NCBI RefSeq assembly: GCF_000166195.2
Contig: NZ_CM001403.1
Span: 7,552,877-7,616,876, forward strand
Length of the DNA: 64,000 nt
Reading direction: 5' to 3'
Origin: Mucilaginibacter paludis DSM 18603
GTDB lineage: Bacteria; Bacteroidota; Bacteroidia; Sphingobacteriales; Sphingobacteriaceae
Part shown: positions 50,797 through 64,000 of the stretch, one piece after another
Layout: each line of letters starts with the position of its first letter
How positions within the stretch are numbered: position 1 is the first letter of the stretch
The notes under the pieces: generated by a model
Database searches by the model: none
The model's input: only the letters and a program-made list of their open reading frames with translations
Told to the model about the DNA's origin: nothing
Translations under genes and position numbers: made by a program

Positions 50797-53700
50797 CCTT
50801 TAATCGTACCATGTTGGAATTGAAATATCAGCACACCCCATAGGCCAAATGTTATAACCCGCCTTTAATCGTACCATGTTGGAATTGAAATATCGCGAGG
50901 TTAAATGACTTCTTTAGCGTTGTGGGCCTTTAATCGTACCATGTTGGAATTGAAATAATTGCCTTTTGCTATTTACCTTAACGGCTATTCCCTTTAATCG
51001 TACCATGTTGGAATTGAAATTGATGCTGGAGTTATCATCTACCCACGGGTTGCCTACCTTTAATCGTACCATGTTGGAATTGAAATATGAACTTGCCAAA
51101 GTATTCCCCGTAGCATCCTCCCTTTAATCGTACCATGTTGGAATTGAAATTTAACAGCCTAAATAGATCGTGGCCTTTCTCTTGCTCCTTTAATCGTACC
51201 ATGTTGGAATTGAAATTTAGTTTACCAGTTCCATTACAGGCTTATGCAGCTCCCTTTAATCGTACCATGTTGGAATTGAAATTTATATGTCCAGTTTCTT
51301 CATGCTCGCATTTAAACCCTTTAATCGTACCATGTTGGAATTGAAATATTAACTTCGGCTTGCTGTATTCCTGGGCTACCGACCTTTAATCGTACCATGT
51401 TGGAATTGAAATTCTTTATACCAATCAGAAGAGGTATTTATAACTGACCTTTAATCGTACCATGTTGGAATTGAAATAATGTCATGTTTTTTTCTATTTC
51501 AGGGAACACTTCCTTTAATCGTACCATGTTGGAATTGAAATTACTGAAGTTAAGTCGGTACACATGCTGCAAAATCTCCTTTAATCGTACCATGTTGGAA
51601 TTGAAATATCCGAACACCTGAAAATGGCAGTGTTTGATCAGAGCCTTTAATCGTACCATGTTGGAATTGAAATTTGGCCAATATGCGCGGCAATTCCCGC
51701 TTAACTTGCCTTTAATCGTACCATGTTGGAATTGAAATTCGGTAAAACCATGAATGTCGCTGGCCTCTTTTGGCCTTTAATCGTACCATGTTGGAATTGA
51801 AATTACTTACAGCACTTAATAAGGCAGAATTGGCATTGCCTTTAATCGTACCATGTTGGAATTGAAATTTAATTGAGTTATATACATTAACTGGATTTAA
51901 GGCCTTTAATCGTACCATGTTGGAATTGAAATAATGTCATGTTTTTTTCTATTTCAGGGAACACTTCCTTTAATCGTACCATGTTGGAATTGAAATCAGT
52001 TACTGTGGGGGACGTTCCCGCCCCGGTTCCGGCCTTTAATCGTACCATGTTGGAATTGAAATGCCGCCGATCAACAGGGCCTGATCAATGGATCAAAACC
52101 CTTTAATCGTACCATGTTGGAATTGAAATAAAAGAACAAATAAAGAAAGCCACCCCGGTTATGACCTTTAATCGTACCATGTTGGAATTGAAATAATATA
52201 GTGATTAAGCAGATAAGGCATGAAGGAATACCTTTAATCGTACCATGTTGGAATTGAAATATCCCTGTGTTGCGAGATACGTGTCTAAGGCAGATTCCTT
52301 TAATCGTACCATGTTGGAATTGAAATATTGGCAATGGCTCGCTACCATCACCCACATGAAACCTTTAATCGTACCATGTTGGAATTGAAATTTGTGCACA
52401 CCCGATGACTTTAGCAATTCGGCCCTTCCTTTAATCGTACCATGTTGGAATTGAAATAATGTATCCTTACTGATATTATATCCTTCATTAACCTTTAATC
52501 GTACCATGTTGGAATTGAAATAAATATACTTCGTAGCGATAATCTTTTCCGAAGTTTCCTTTAATCGTACCATGTTGGAATTGAAATCTTTCAAAATCAG
52601 AATTATCCGAAGGTTTAACACCCTTTAATCGTACCATGTTGGAATTGAAATTCGCTTAATTTAAAGCACGAGCAGGAGAATTATTCCCTTTAATCGTACC
52701 ATGTTGGAATTGAAATCTATGAATCGTAAACCAGTAATTAAAAAGTCGTGGGCCTTTAATCGTACCATGTTGGAATTGAAATATATTTTTGTATTGAAAC
52801 AAATGATTTGGTTTCGGCCTTTAATCGTACCATGTTGGAATTGAAATTTATTAATAATCTACTTTTTTAATTCAAATAGCTTATACCTTTAATCGTACCA
52901 TGTTGGAATTGAAATCAGCCCCATATCTTCAAATGACTGGAATTGATCAGCCTTTAATCGTACCATGTTGGAATTGAAATATGATGCCGAAAAAGGATTA
53001 GTCGATAATGCTCAAACCTTTAATCGTACCATGTTGGAATTGAAATTTCCATGACATGCTAATGTGTTCGCAGGCGTTGCAAAACCTTTAATCGTACCAT
53101 GTTGGAATTGAAATAAAAGGTTCAATTCCTGGCAGCGATACATTCACCGCCTTTAATCGTACCATGTTGGAATTGAAATCGCACTTGAATCTATTGAATT
53201 TACCAAAAAAGAATACCTTTAATCGTACCATGTTGGAATTGAAATAAAATAAAAACCGATGTTGATTTTTTTTGCAACTCCTTTAATCGTACCATGTTGG
53301 AATTGAAATACAGTAATAGGGAGATTATTAGCCAGCATTGGCAATTCCTTTAATCGTACCATGTTGGAATTGAAATGGAATCGGCATAAACTGCACTGTT
53401 TTGGTTCCGGCCTTTAATCGTACCATGTTGGAATTGAAATTTAGACATATATCGTAGATATTCTGATTGTGAAGCGCCTTTAATCGTACCATGTTGGAAT
53501 TGAAATCATACTATGTTATCCATTATCCGAATGAAAATGTGCCTTTAATCGTACCATGTTGGAATTGAAATTTTGGTCAAGGTTAGCGGCCGTTTCCAAT
53601 GTTGCAATCCTTTAATCGTACCATGTTGGAATTGAAATTAAGTCAAATTAGTAAGCGAACCCGAAGCCAGGCACACCTTTAATCGTACCATGTTGGAATT

Positions 53701-56700
53701 GAAATATAATTATTCTGCCTACAATAAAAACGCCCATTACCTTTAATCGTACCATGTTGGAATTGAAATAATATTGCCCACAATCAAACACAATATTAAA
53801 CACCCTTTAATCGTACCATGTTGGAATTGAAATCCCTGTGTGGCCCCATTCAGTTAATTTACGCGATATCCTTTAATCGTACCATGTTGGAATTGAAATT
53901 TTATTTAAAGGCAAAAACAATTCATGGTCATGAGCCTTTAATCGTACCATGTTGGAATTGAAATTTACCGGCTACCAACTAAACGTTTTCCCAAATGGAC
54001 CTTTAATCGTACCATGTTGGAATTGAAATTAGATATGGGAGATAACATCAAAGGTGAAGGGCACGCCTTTAATCGTACCATGTTGGAATTGAAATTTAAT
54101 TACCGATTTAACCCTAATGTTTTCCATTTCACCTTTAATCGTACCATGTTGGAATTGAAATTCGATCTGTTTGAACCCATTATATGAAGCATATTCCTTT
54201 AATCGTACCATGTTGGAATTGAAATTTATTTGATTTCACCCACGCATTGCCGGACACCCACCCTTTAATCGTACCATGTTGGAATTGAAATACTTACAAA
54301 ATATGTACTTAAACACTTATTAGAAACCTTTAATCGTACCATGTTGGAATTGAAATAGGTACTTCGGCTACATTACGCCCGGCACTACAAACCGCCTTTA
54401 ATCGTACCATGTTGGAATTGAAATATTTCATTGCATCCAATAACATCAAATCCGGCCAACTTCCTTTAATCGTACCATGTTGGAATTGAAATTTAAGCCC
54501 TATTTCTTATGTAATAAAAAAAGCCACCCCTTTAATCGTACCATGTTGGAATTGAAATATAGATTCAAGTGCGTGATCAACGCTGCCAACTCTGCCTTTA
54601 ATCGTACCATGTTGGAATTGAAATAATATACATAATAAATAATTATCTTAGATGCGTTACCTTTAATCGTACCATGTTGGAATTGAAATTTGACTTTACA
54701 TTCAAGTCTTTTTTAACGATCAGGCCTTTAATCGTACCATGTTGGAATTGAAATACTTTTAGATTGACGCATGTTGAAAGTGTTTCAACCTTTAATCGTA
54801 CCATGTTGGAATTGAAATAAAAATGATAATTCTTTTTCTTTAGCTAAGTGCGCTACCTTTAATCGTACCATGTTGGAATTGAAATACCAAATTAAAAAAG
54901 AACACGTTGATTATGACCTGCCTTTAATCGTACCATGTTGGAATTGAAATTAGAGCAGGAGTTAATAAACCTGCCTGAAAAAAGACCTTTAATCGTACCA
55001 TGTTGGAATTGAAATCGATGCTAAAAGAAGTGGTACAGCAGCATCAAGGCCTTTAATCGTACCATGTTGGAATTGAAATTTTCGATTTGCTTTTTACTGC
55101 CAAAAGCGCAAGCCCCTTTAATCGTACCATGTTGGAATTGAAATTCGCTTATTGGTAGCCTAAAACGTACCGTGCAATCCTTTAATCGTACCATGTTGGA
55201 ATTGAAATATATAAACAACTGCCTTTCTCTCATGGCAATAATGGCCTTTAATCGTACCATGTTGGAATTGAAATATTAATTTGTCTTGTTCTGCAATAAT
55301 CTTCTCCAACCTTTAATCGTACCATGTTGGAATTGAAATAGCAAATAGAATCCGGGAATTATTATTGTGAAGCTCCTTTAATCGTACCATGTTGGAATTG
55401 AAATAATGCAAAGTCGCCACCAATTATAGCGGCGTCATCCTTTAATCGTACCATGTTGGAATTGAAATGTATTTGCGCCCGGCCTGATGGCTCTATAACG
55501 TGACCTTTAATCGTACCATGTTGGAATTGAAATTGTTAACATAAATTCAGGTTTTGAAGGATATGATGCCTTTAATCGTACCATGTTGGAATTGAAATAT
55601 ATCTTTAATGCCGGATATGATTAGGCCTGCCCACCTTTAATCGTACCATGTTGGAATTGAAATTATCGCTGATAAGCGAATTTGAGGCATTGGCTAAGCC
55701 TTTAATCGTACCATGTTGGAATTGAAATCATACTATGTTATCCATTATCCGAATGAAAATGTGCCTTTAATCGTACCATGTTGGAATTGAAATGCAACAA
55801 ATGGACTATCATTTACGAGCGGCGCTACTGACCCTTTAATCGTACCATGTTGGAATTGAAATGCCTGCAACTTTGCAGCTTCTAATTCAGCGGAGATCCT
55901 TTAATCGTACCATGTTGGAATTGAAATTAAGTCAAATTAGTAAGCGAACCCGAAGCCAGGCACACCTTTAATCGTACCATGTTGGAATTGAAATCTTGTG
56001 TTTTTTACCGTGTGGTAATTGGTTATTACCTTTAATCGTACCATGTTGGAATTGAAATATTAACTTCGGCTTGCTGTATTCCTGGGCTACCGACCTTTAA
56101 TCGTACCATGTTGGAATTGAAATTGCAGTAGGCTTGGGCTTAATAAACGAAAAAGGCGAACCTTTAATCGTACCATGTTGGAATTGAAATTTATGCGGTT
56201 AAGTGCGATAAGCGACCAGTACAGCCTTTAATCGTACCATGTTGGAATTGAAATTTTTTAACCGTTCTAAACTCGCCAACTACATTAACCGCCCTTTAAT
56301 CGTACCATGTTGGAATTGAAATAAAGATTTATTGGCAGCTGTTGGGTTCTTTAAAACCTTTAATCGTACCATGTTGGAATTGAAATTAAATTTACACAAT
56401 GGTTTTTAAAGCTCGCTACACACCTTTAATCGTACCATGTTGGAATTGAAATTTATAATGAGCTTTTACGATTTACCAAAAATTAGGCCTTTAATCGTAC
56501 CATGTTGGAATTGAAATCCAGAACCAAGACAATGACCTCTATGGGTTGCTGTCCTTTAATCGTACCATGTTGGAATTGAAATGCTATCAAGGCTGATTTG
56601 TTTTCAATAAGAAACTTGGCCTTTAATCGTACCATGTTGGAATTGAAATACTACAAACTAATATTACCATTTTGCGAATCAACAACCTTTAATCGTACCA

Positions 56701-59700
56701 TGTTGGAATTGAAATATGGTCGACGATTTAGGCTTTAAAAGTGTTGAGTCCTTTAATCGTACCATGTTGGAATTGAAATATTAGCATTAAAGGGTAGCCA
56801 GGGCGGGATATCAACCTTTAATCGTACCATGTTGGAATTGAAATTATACCCATTGCTGTATATAAGCTTCGGTTTTTTCCTTTAATCGTACCATGTTGGA
56901 ATTGAAATCGAATATAGAAAACCAATTTAATCATGATAGATTTCCTTTAATCGTACCATGTTGGAATTGAAATATATGGATAAAGCATGTTGATGAGGGT
57001 AAGGAGTTGCCTTTAATCGTACCATGTTGGAATTGAAATACTTACAAAATATGTACTTAAACACTTATTAGAACCTTTAATCGTACCATGTTGGAATTGA
57101 AATCATCGAATTACAATAACCCAAATAACGTATACGATGCCTTTAATCGTACCATGTTGGAATTGAAATTTTTAATTTAGACCAAATATCAGATTATTTT
57201 GAATCCTTTAATCGTACCATGTTGGAATTGAAATTCATTATGAACGGCAAGGTAAGAAAGTTGCTTATATTCCTTTAATCGTACCATGTTGGAATTGAAA
57301 TAGTTTTTAAATATAGCAGGAACAAGGGGATGCCCTGCCTTTAATCGTACCATGTTGGAATTGAAATAATATCTAATTATGAGCAAATAGACAACTTGAA
57401 TCCCTTTAATCGTACCATGTTGGAATTGAAATATTATAAATTGAGCGCCATCCATGTGAGAGCCTGCCTTTAATCGTACCATGTTGGAATTGAAATATCG
57501 GAGAGGTTTCCGAAAGTGATTTTAAAGTATTTGCCTTTAATCGTACCATGTTGGAATTGAAATCATTTTTTAAAGGCCAGGGAGGTTTAGGCCGGGCATT
57601 CCTTTAATCGTACCATGTTGGAATTGAAATGCAGATAATGTAGCTCGCCTTAGCTTGTCTTTTACCTTTAATCGTACCATGTTGGAATTGAAATTAAACC
57701 AATGATAACTACCAAAATCAGATCCAGAACTCCTTTAATCGTACCATGTTGGAATTGAAATTGGTTATTACGTAATGAGGCTATCAGTGTTTATGCCTTT
57801 AATCGTACCATGTTGGAATTGAAATAACACACGTAACTAAAGATGCTCAGGGCAATTATGTCCTTTAATCGTACCATGTTGGAATTGAAATTTGTATATC
57901 GGCCTTAGTATTGGTATGAAGTTGACACCTTTAATCGTACCATGTTGGAATTGAAATTGATTTTAATAATCTGTTTAGTAATTCACATCTTTGCCTTTAA
58001 TCGTACCATGTTGGAATTGAAATATTTTTTGAGTACTATAGGCTTACTAATAGTAATTACCTTTAATCGTACCATGTTGGAATTGAAATTTAACATTATC
58101 CAATGTTAGGCCTTCCGCTATTTCCCTTTAATCGTACCATGTTGGAATTGAAATTTGAACCAAAGTATATCCGAATGATAACCGTGAATCCTTTAATCGT
58201 ACCATGTTGGAATTGAAATCTACTTTCTTATCCTCGTTAATGGCTATAAAAATCCTTTAATCGTACCATGTTGGAATTGAAATTGGGCTGTAAGGGGTTT
58301 TATACTTTCCAGAACGAACCTTTAATCGTACCATGTTGGAATTGAAATGCCATGCGAGCCTCCAATAATATTAGCAGAAGATTGCCTTTAATCGTACCAT
58401 GTTGGAATTGAAATCTGGTAAATACATCTGTAAGATACTTAACATGCTTTCCTTTAATCGTACCATGTTGGAATTGAAATCTTATAAAGTGACCTGTTTC
58501 AAAGTCATACATACCACCTTTAATCGTACCATGTTGGAATTGAAATAAAGTACTGCAAAAGATTAGCCATAAAGCATGGCACCTTTAATCGTACCATGTT
58601 GGAATTGAAATATCGTCTGCCATTGTTCGGCCATTTGCGATTGCCCTACCTTTAATCGTACCATGTTGGAATTGAAATTATTGCGGCCACCTAATGCCGA
58701 GGCAAGTCGTTTTCCTTTAATCGTACCATGTTGGAATTGAAATAATATCCGTATCAGTAAACTCCGCTGACGTATCATCCTTTAATCGTACCATGTTGGA
58801 ATTGAAATCGAAAAAGCAATACAGGAAAGCGCCGGGAAAATAGCCTTTAATCGTACCATGTTGGAATTGAAATAATATTGCCCGGCTGTAATTCTTAATG
58901 ACGAAGTGACCTTTAATCGTACCATGTTGGAATTGAAATACGTTAGCCCATTTTGTTTTTACGGTTGCCCTGATCCCTTTAATCGTACCATGTTGGAATT
59001 GAAATAATATCTTTTGTATCGACCTTATGGCCTTCTATGATCCTTTAATCGTACCATGTTGGAATTGAAATTGAATTTAACAAAAGACTCAGGAACCTCA
59101 ATAATCCTTTAATCGTACCATGTTGGAATTGAAATGGTGAACTCAATTGGTTGTTCTGGCAGATCTTTGACCTTTAATCGTACCATGTTGGAATTGAAAT
59201 CCGAATCCCGATTAGGCATTTTATAAGTTTCACTAACCTTTAATCGTACCATGTTGGAATTGAAATCACCTACAGAACCACCGATTGTTAATTCGGAAGA
59301 TCCTTTAATCGTACCATGTTGGAATTGAAATTTCATCAAACCTATCAAAATCAAAGCCGCCTTCTTTCCTTTAATCGTACCATGTTGGAATTGAAATATG
59401 GTATTTTTCAGGAAAAACTTGAAGCCTATCGAAACCTTTAATCGTACCATGTTGGAATTGAAATAAATCGAAGCTGATAAAAAAGAAGCAGAGGCCGCCC
59501 TTTAATCGTACCATGTTGGAATTGAAATCGGGATATTCCAAGATCGGTATATACAACCGTCTTGCCTTTAATCGTACCATGTTGGAATTGAAATATAGGG
59601 GGATTAGATAGCTGTTTGTAATTCTGTTTAGCCTTTAATCGTACCATGTTGGAATTGAAATAAAGAAGCTACTAAAAACGAAATATCAAAGTGGCTCCTT

Positions 59701-62700
59701 TAATCGTACCATGTTGGAATTGAAATGATAAGTCTGGCATCTTAGTTTGTTCTTTGGTTGCTCCTTTAATCGTACCATGTTGGAATTGAAATAAAATAGT
59801 TTCCGGGAGATCTGGGTTATCCAGCCACCCTTTAATCGTACCATGTTGGAATTGAAATATAATAATTATTAAAAACATTCTCATGAAAACCAACACCTTT
59901 AATCGTACCATGTTGGAATTGAAATTAATACCTTGCATAACTATAAAAAAAACAATTCCCCCTTTAATCGTACCATGTTGGAATTGAAATCAATCACATT
60001 AGCGCGTCTCCAATTGTTTACAATGTCCTTTAATCGTACCATGTTGGAATTGAAATATTAATCCGCGTGAAACTACCGTAGCTGAATATACCTTTAATCG
60101 TACCATGTTGGAATTGAAATCCCGTTGGATAACTTTGATATTGTAATCGGCTCTGCCTTTAATCGTACCATGTTGGAATTGAAATTCGCTTGCTAACTCT
60201 TCAGCTTTTATCCTATCTTCCTTTAATCGTACCATGTTGGAATTGAAATTGAATACCAAACAGCGAAAATAGCCATTGCGCAAAACCTTTAATCGTACCA
60301 TGTTGGAATTGAAATAATATTGCCTTTAGCTGATTGGTCGTTGGTATGAACCTTTAATCGTACCATGTTGGAATTGAAATTGAATGCAATTCTTGGCAAC
60401 CCGTGGGTAGATGATCCTTTAATCGTACCATGTTGGAATTGAAATAACACTTTCATTTGGAGATACTAAATTTACCTTTTCCTTTAATCGTACCATGTTG
60501 GAATTGAAATATAAAATACGTTTGCCACGAAGTTTTTTAGCCTTAACCTTTAATCGTACCATGTTGGAATTGAAATTGTTATGCGAAGCGTTTAATTTTT
60601 ACCACCGTGACCTTTAATCGTACCATGTTGGAATTGAAATAATTTCTTTGCCGCCAATTTCAAGTAACCGAGCCGACCTTTAATCGTACCATGTTGGAAT
60701 TGAAATAACACACCCAACCAGGATAACACAAGCTGGCTATACCTTTAATCGTACCATGTTGGAATTGAAATTTGATTAGGCTCTGAACCTATACCCAAAA
60801 ATGGACCTTTAATCGTACCATGTTGGAATTGAAATTTCTACAAAAAACATTTTCCCAAATTCGTGAAGCCCTTTAATCGTACCATGTTGGAATTGAAATT
60901 TAGATAATGGCATAACGCCTTGCAATGGGGATACGGCCTTTAATCGTACCATGTTGGAATTGAAATTTGAGCGCATTTTGTTACCATCCTTGGCATTAGC
61001 GGCCTTTAATCGTACCATGTTGGAATTGAAATAAGAGATTAAAGTCTTTATTGTTGCCCATGTCCTCCCTTTAATCGTACCATGTTGGAATTGAAATTTG
61101 GGTCATTTGGTGATGGTGTGGCTGTTGTGCAACCTTTAATCGTACCATGTTGGAATTGAAATGTAATCCTGATGCAGTCGTACCGGTTATTTTTCGGCCT
61201 TTAATCGTACCATGTTGGAATTGAAATATAAAACAGCTATTGCCGCCTCAACCCCACTAATGCCTTTAATCGTACCATGTTGGAATTGAAATAGCATTAA
61301 TAGCCTCGCCGGATACCCGGTATTGCCCCTTTAATCGTACCATGTTGGAATTGAAATATGGACTGGCTCTTGATACCGCGTCTCAGGCGGCTCCTTTAAT
61401 CGTACCATGTTGGAATTGAAATCTTGTCGGCTGTTAGGTAAAGAGAAGTGTACTTTTTGCCTTTAATCGTACCATGTTGGAATTGAAATTAGTCCAGCCA
61501 GAAACTATCTGCTTTTTCTGCTCAATCCTTTAATCGTACCATGTTGGAATTGAAATACAGACAACGCGATCGTAGTTGATGGCCATGGGCGCCTTTAATC
61601 GTACCATGTTGGAATTGAAATAAAGTAAACTAAGGATATGGAACCCATATACACCCCTTTAATCGTACCATGTTGGAATTGAAATAACGTCTAACGAAGC
61701 TTTGTTTTTAATTCCCATTTCCTTTAATCGTACCATGTTGGAATTGAAATTATGTATTTCCATTTTTATTAGGTAATGAGATAACGACCTTTAATCGTAC
61801 CATGTTGGAATTGAAATTATGTATTTCCATTTTTATTAGGTAATGAGATAACGACCTTTAATCGTACCATGTTGGAATTGAAATAAGAATTGATACCGAA
61901 AAAACTGATTGGAATGGTGCCTTTAATCGTACCATGTTGGAATTGAAATTCAACTTGAGGTTCTAACCAACTTACTTTATTGAACCTTTAATCGTACCAT
62001 GTTGGAATTGAAATAGGTTAGCCCCGCCAAGGTTAGCGTCGCCAAGGTTAGCCTTTAATCGTACCATGTTGGAATTGAAATAGCATAATATGCACATTTT
62101 CTCTATTACAGTAGGTCCTTTAATCGTACCATGTTGGAATTGAAATTAAGGCAGCAAACGAACAATTAAATAATCTCCAGTTCCTTTAATCGTACCATGT
62201 TGGAATTGAAATTTTCATCATTGTCTTTAACCTCTTTAACAAGCGCTCCTTTAATCGTACCATGTTGGAATTGAAATTTAATAGTTACTACAATGTGATG
62301 CGGTGCTCCATCCTTTAATCGTACCATGTTGGAATTGAAATAGGTTAGCCCCGCGAAGGTCAGCCCCGCCAAGGTCCCTTTAATCGTACCATGTTGGAAT
62401 TGAAATATCAACTAAACAATTACTGGCTTATGGGTTCGGGCCTTTAATCGTACCATGTTGGAATTGAAATAATGTCCCATTTGCTCCGGCAATCAAGGTT
62501 AAACTTACCTTTAATCGTACCATGTTGGAATTGAAATACGTTTTCTTTTCAAACTTATCAAACGGAGTATTTCCTTTAATCGTACCATGTTGGAATTGAA
62601 ATTTCTTTAACAATGGCATCACCGAATAAAAGGCATACCTTTAATCGTACCATGTTGGAATTGAAATAAGAGCGTATAAAGTCTCTTCGCGATAATCTTT

Positions 62701-64000
62701 CCCTTTAATCGTACCATGTTGGAATTGAAATATAATACTAAGCCGCGCCAATCGAGGCCGCAAACACCTTTAATCGTACCATGTTGGAATTGAAATACCG
62801 ATGGCAAGCCCCCTGTAGATGACCCAGCTCACCTTTAATCGTACCATGTTGGAATTGAAATAACATTAAAAACAGGCTCAAAATGGGCGTAATGGCCCCT
62901 TTAATCGTACCATGTTGGAATTGAAATATGAACTTACAAGCCCAATCATTTTTTAAAATACACCTTTAATCGTACCATGTTGGAATTGAAATATATTTAA
63001 CAGCAGCAGAAACCGGGCTGCCTATGGGTACCTTTAATCGTACCATGTTGGAATTGAAATAAATTTAGGTAGCAATCCTTCTTTTTCATCCGGTCCTTTA
63101 ATCGTACCATGTTGGAATTGAAATAGCTCAAGCTCTATCCGTAAATGAAAAATCAAAGTTGCCTTTAATCGTACCATGTTGGAATTGAAATAGAGGCGCG
63201 TATCGAAGTAACAGAACAAAAAAACAAACCTTTAATCGTACCATGTTGGAATTGAAATAGGGTACAGATATACACTTCTAAATAATTTAATATCCTTTAA
63301 TCGTACCATGTTGGAATTGAAATCCGTTGGCGCTGTAGCTCTGGCCCGCTAATCCATCCTTTAATCGTACCATGTTGGAATTGAAATAACATCCGGCTAT
63401 CTGTAGCCACGTAAGCGCCTTTGCCTTTAATCGTACCATGTTGGAATTGAAATAGGGGTGCCGTGTAATTCTTTGTTCGGTCCCGTGGCCTTTAATCGTA
63501 CCATGTTGGAATTGAAATAAACGATAATATGACACAGGAGGAAGCCCTAAACCGACCTTTAATCGTACCATGTTGGAATTGAAATTTAATTATTCGTTCG
63601 ATATAGTAGGATGTTTGAGCCCCTTTAATCGTACCATGTTGGAATTGAAATCGCTGATGATAAGGTAGCATTTACCGGTTCCGATGGCCTTTAATCGTAC
63701 CATGTTGGAATTGAAATTTTTTAAGACTGCAGTATTTTCGCGCAGGCCTAACAGCCTTTAATCGTACCATGTTGGAATTGAAATGTTCGCGCAAAAGATA
63801 GCCGGTACATGGACAATTGCCTTTAATCGTACCATGTTGGAATTGAAATACGCTCATGCTAACGAGGTTGAGAAATTCTTTTTTGATCCTTTAATCGTAC
63901 CATGTTGGAATTGAAATTTGCAAAGCCGGTAGCCAAAACGAGCGCCAGCACCCTTTAATCGTACCATGTTGGAATTGAAATCAAGTTTGACCTTGTGGCT
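50797..64000 (+). CRISPR. Type I-B CRISPR array, 202 repeats in window, open at the right edge
   Basis: A 30-bp repeat beginning CCTTTAATCGTACC and ending TGGAATTGAAAT. The first copy is 50797-50826 and the last complete one 63952-63981, followed by 19 bases of a further spacer. I counted 202 repeats by eye (one or two miscounts are possible), with a mean period of about 65.5 bp and spacers of 33-38, mostly 34-37. I saw no variant repeat. Duplicated spacers are listed in the findings. The many short minus-strand frames with repeated QFQHGTIKG or NSNMVRLK are the repeat read as protein and are not genes. Confidence 0.99.

Noticed and set aside
50914..63857. Many minus- and plus-strand frames of 60-140 codons with repeated QFQHGTIKG or NSNMVRLK
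   Set aside because: They are the CRISPR repeat and spacers read as protein; the repeat happens to be open in these frames.

Overview
The window reads as chromosome of a Bacteroidota bacterium, most likely Sphingobacteriaceae (Mucilaginibacter/Pedobacter-like). The signs are moderate GC, a TonB-dependent receptor with an N-terminal carboxypeptidase-regulatory-like domain, menaquinone synthesis by the futalosine route (mqnC), a FAS1 lipoprotein-type secreted protein, and repeated TAnnTTTG elements upstream of genes, which is the Bacteroidota sigma -7 box. Shine-Dalgarno sequences are mostly absent. No tRNA, rRNA, transposase or phage gene was recognised.

Layout. 1-10.5 kb: housekeeping and envelope genes (a partial SDR, a phosphodiesterase, a methyltransferase, a CHAD protein, secreted proteins, PspA with a co-translated partner, an MFS transporter). 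10.7-19.6 kb: a sugar-acid cluster in one direction: a GT-B-like protein, an SpsF-type cytidylyltransferase, a split transketolase, a PLP class III aminotransferase, an SDR, a KdsC-like phosphatase, a NeuB-type synthase, a fatty acid hydroxylase and an SMR-type membrane protein. Together they could make and CMP-activate an unusual nonulosonate-like acid. 20-40 kb: a TonB receptor, purE and purK, a FAS1 protein, nuoAB divergent from a flavoprotein whose start codon overlaps that of nuoA, a DsbA/FrnE protein, a TolB-propeller amidohydrolase, an S1/P1 nuclease, small membrane proteins, recQ and mqnC. At least five copies of a several-hundred-base intergenic repeat family lie between these genes.

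41.3-64 kb is a complete type I-B CRISPR-Cas locus in the order cas6, [gap with micro-ORF], cas8b, cas7, cas5, cas3, cas4, cas1, cas2, leader, array. By my count the array holds 202 repeats of 30 bp in the window, with no variant repeat seen, and it runs off the right edge. Several spacers are duplicated.

The most interesting signal is in the 325-base gap between cas6 and cas8b. On the minus strand there is a degenerate CRISPR repeat that keeps the last 12 bases, including the 8-nt crRNA handle. A good -7 box lies upstream of it and a perfect 10-bp hairpin downstream. The pseudo-spacer that follows the handle matches 15 of 17 bases in the promoter of the cas8b operon about 75-110 bp away; one mismatch is at position 6, the base flipped out in Cascade, and TCA sits at the PAM position. 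This looks like a Cas-regulating guide RNA (CreA/CreR type) that would let Cascade repress its own operon. The same gap holds a 43-residue zinc-ribbon micro-ORF joined to cas8b by an ATGA overlap.
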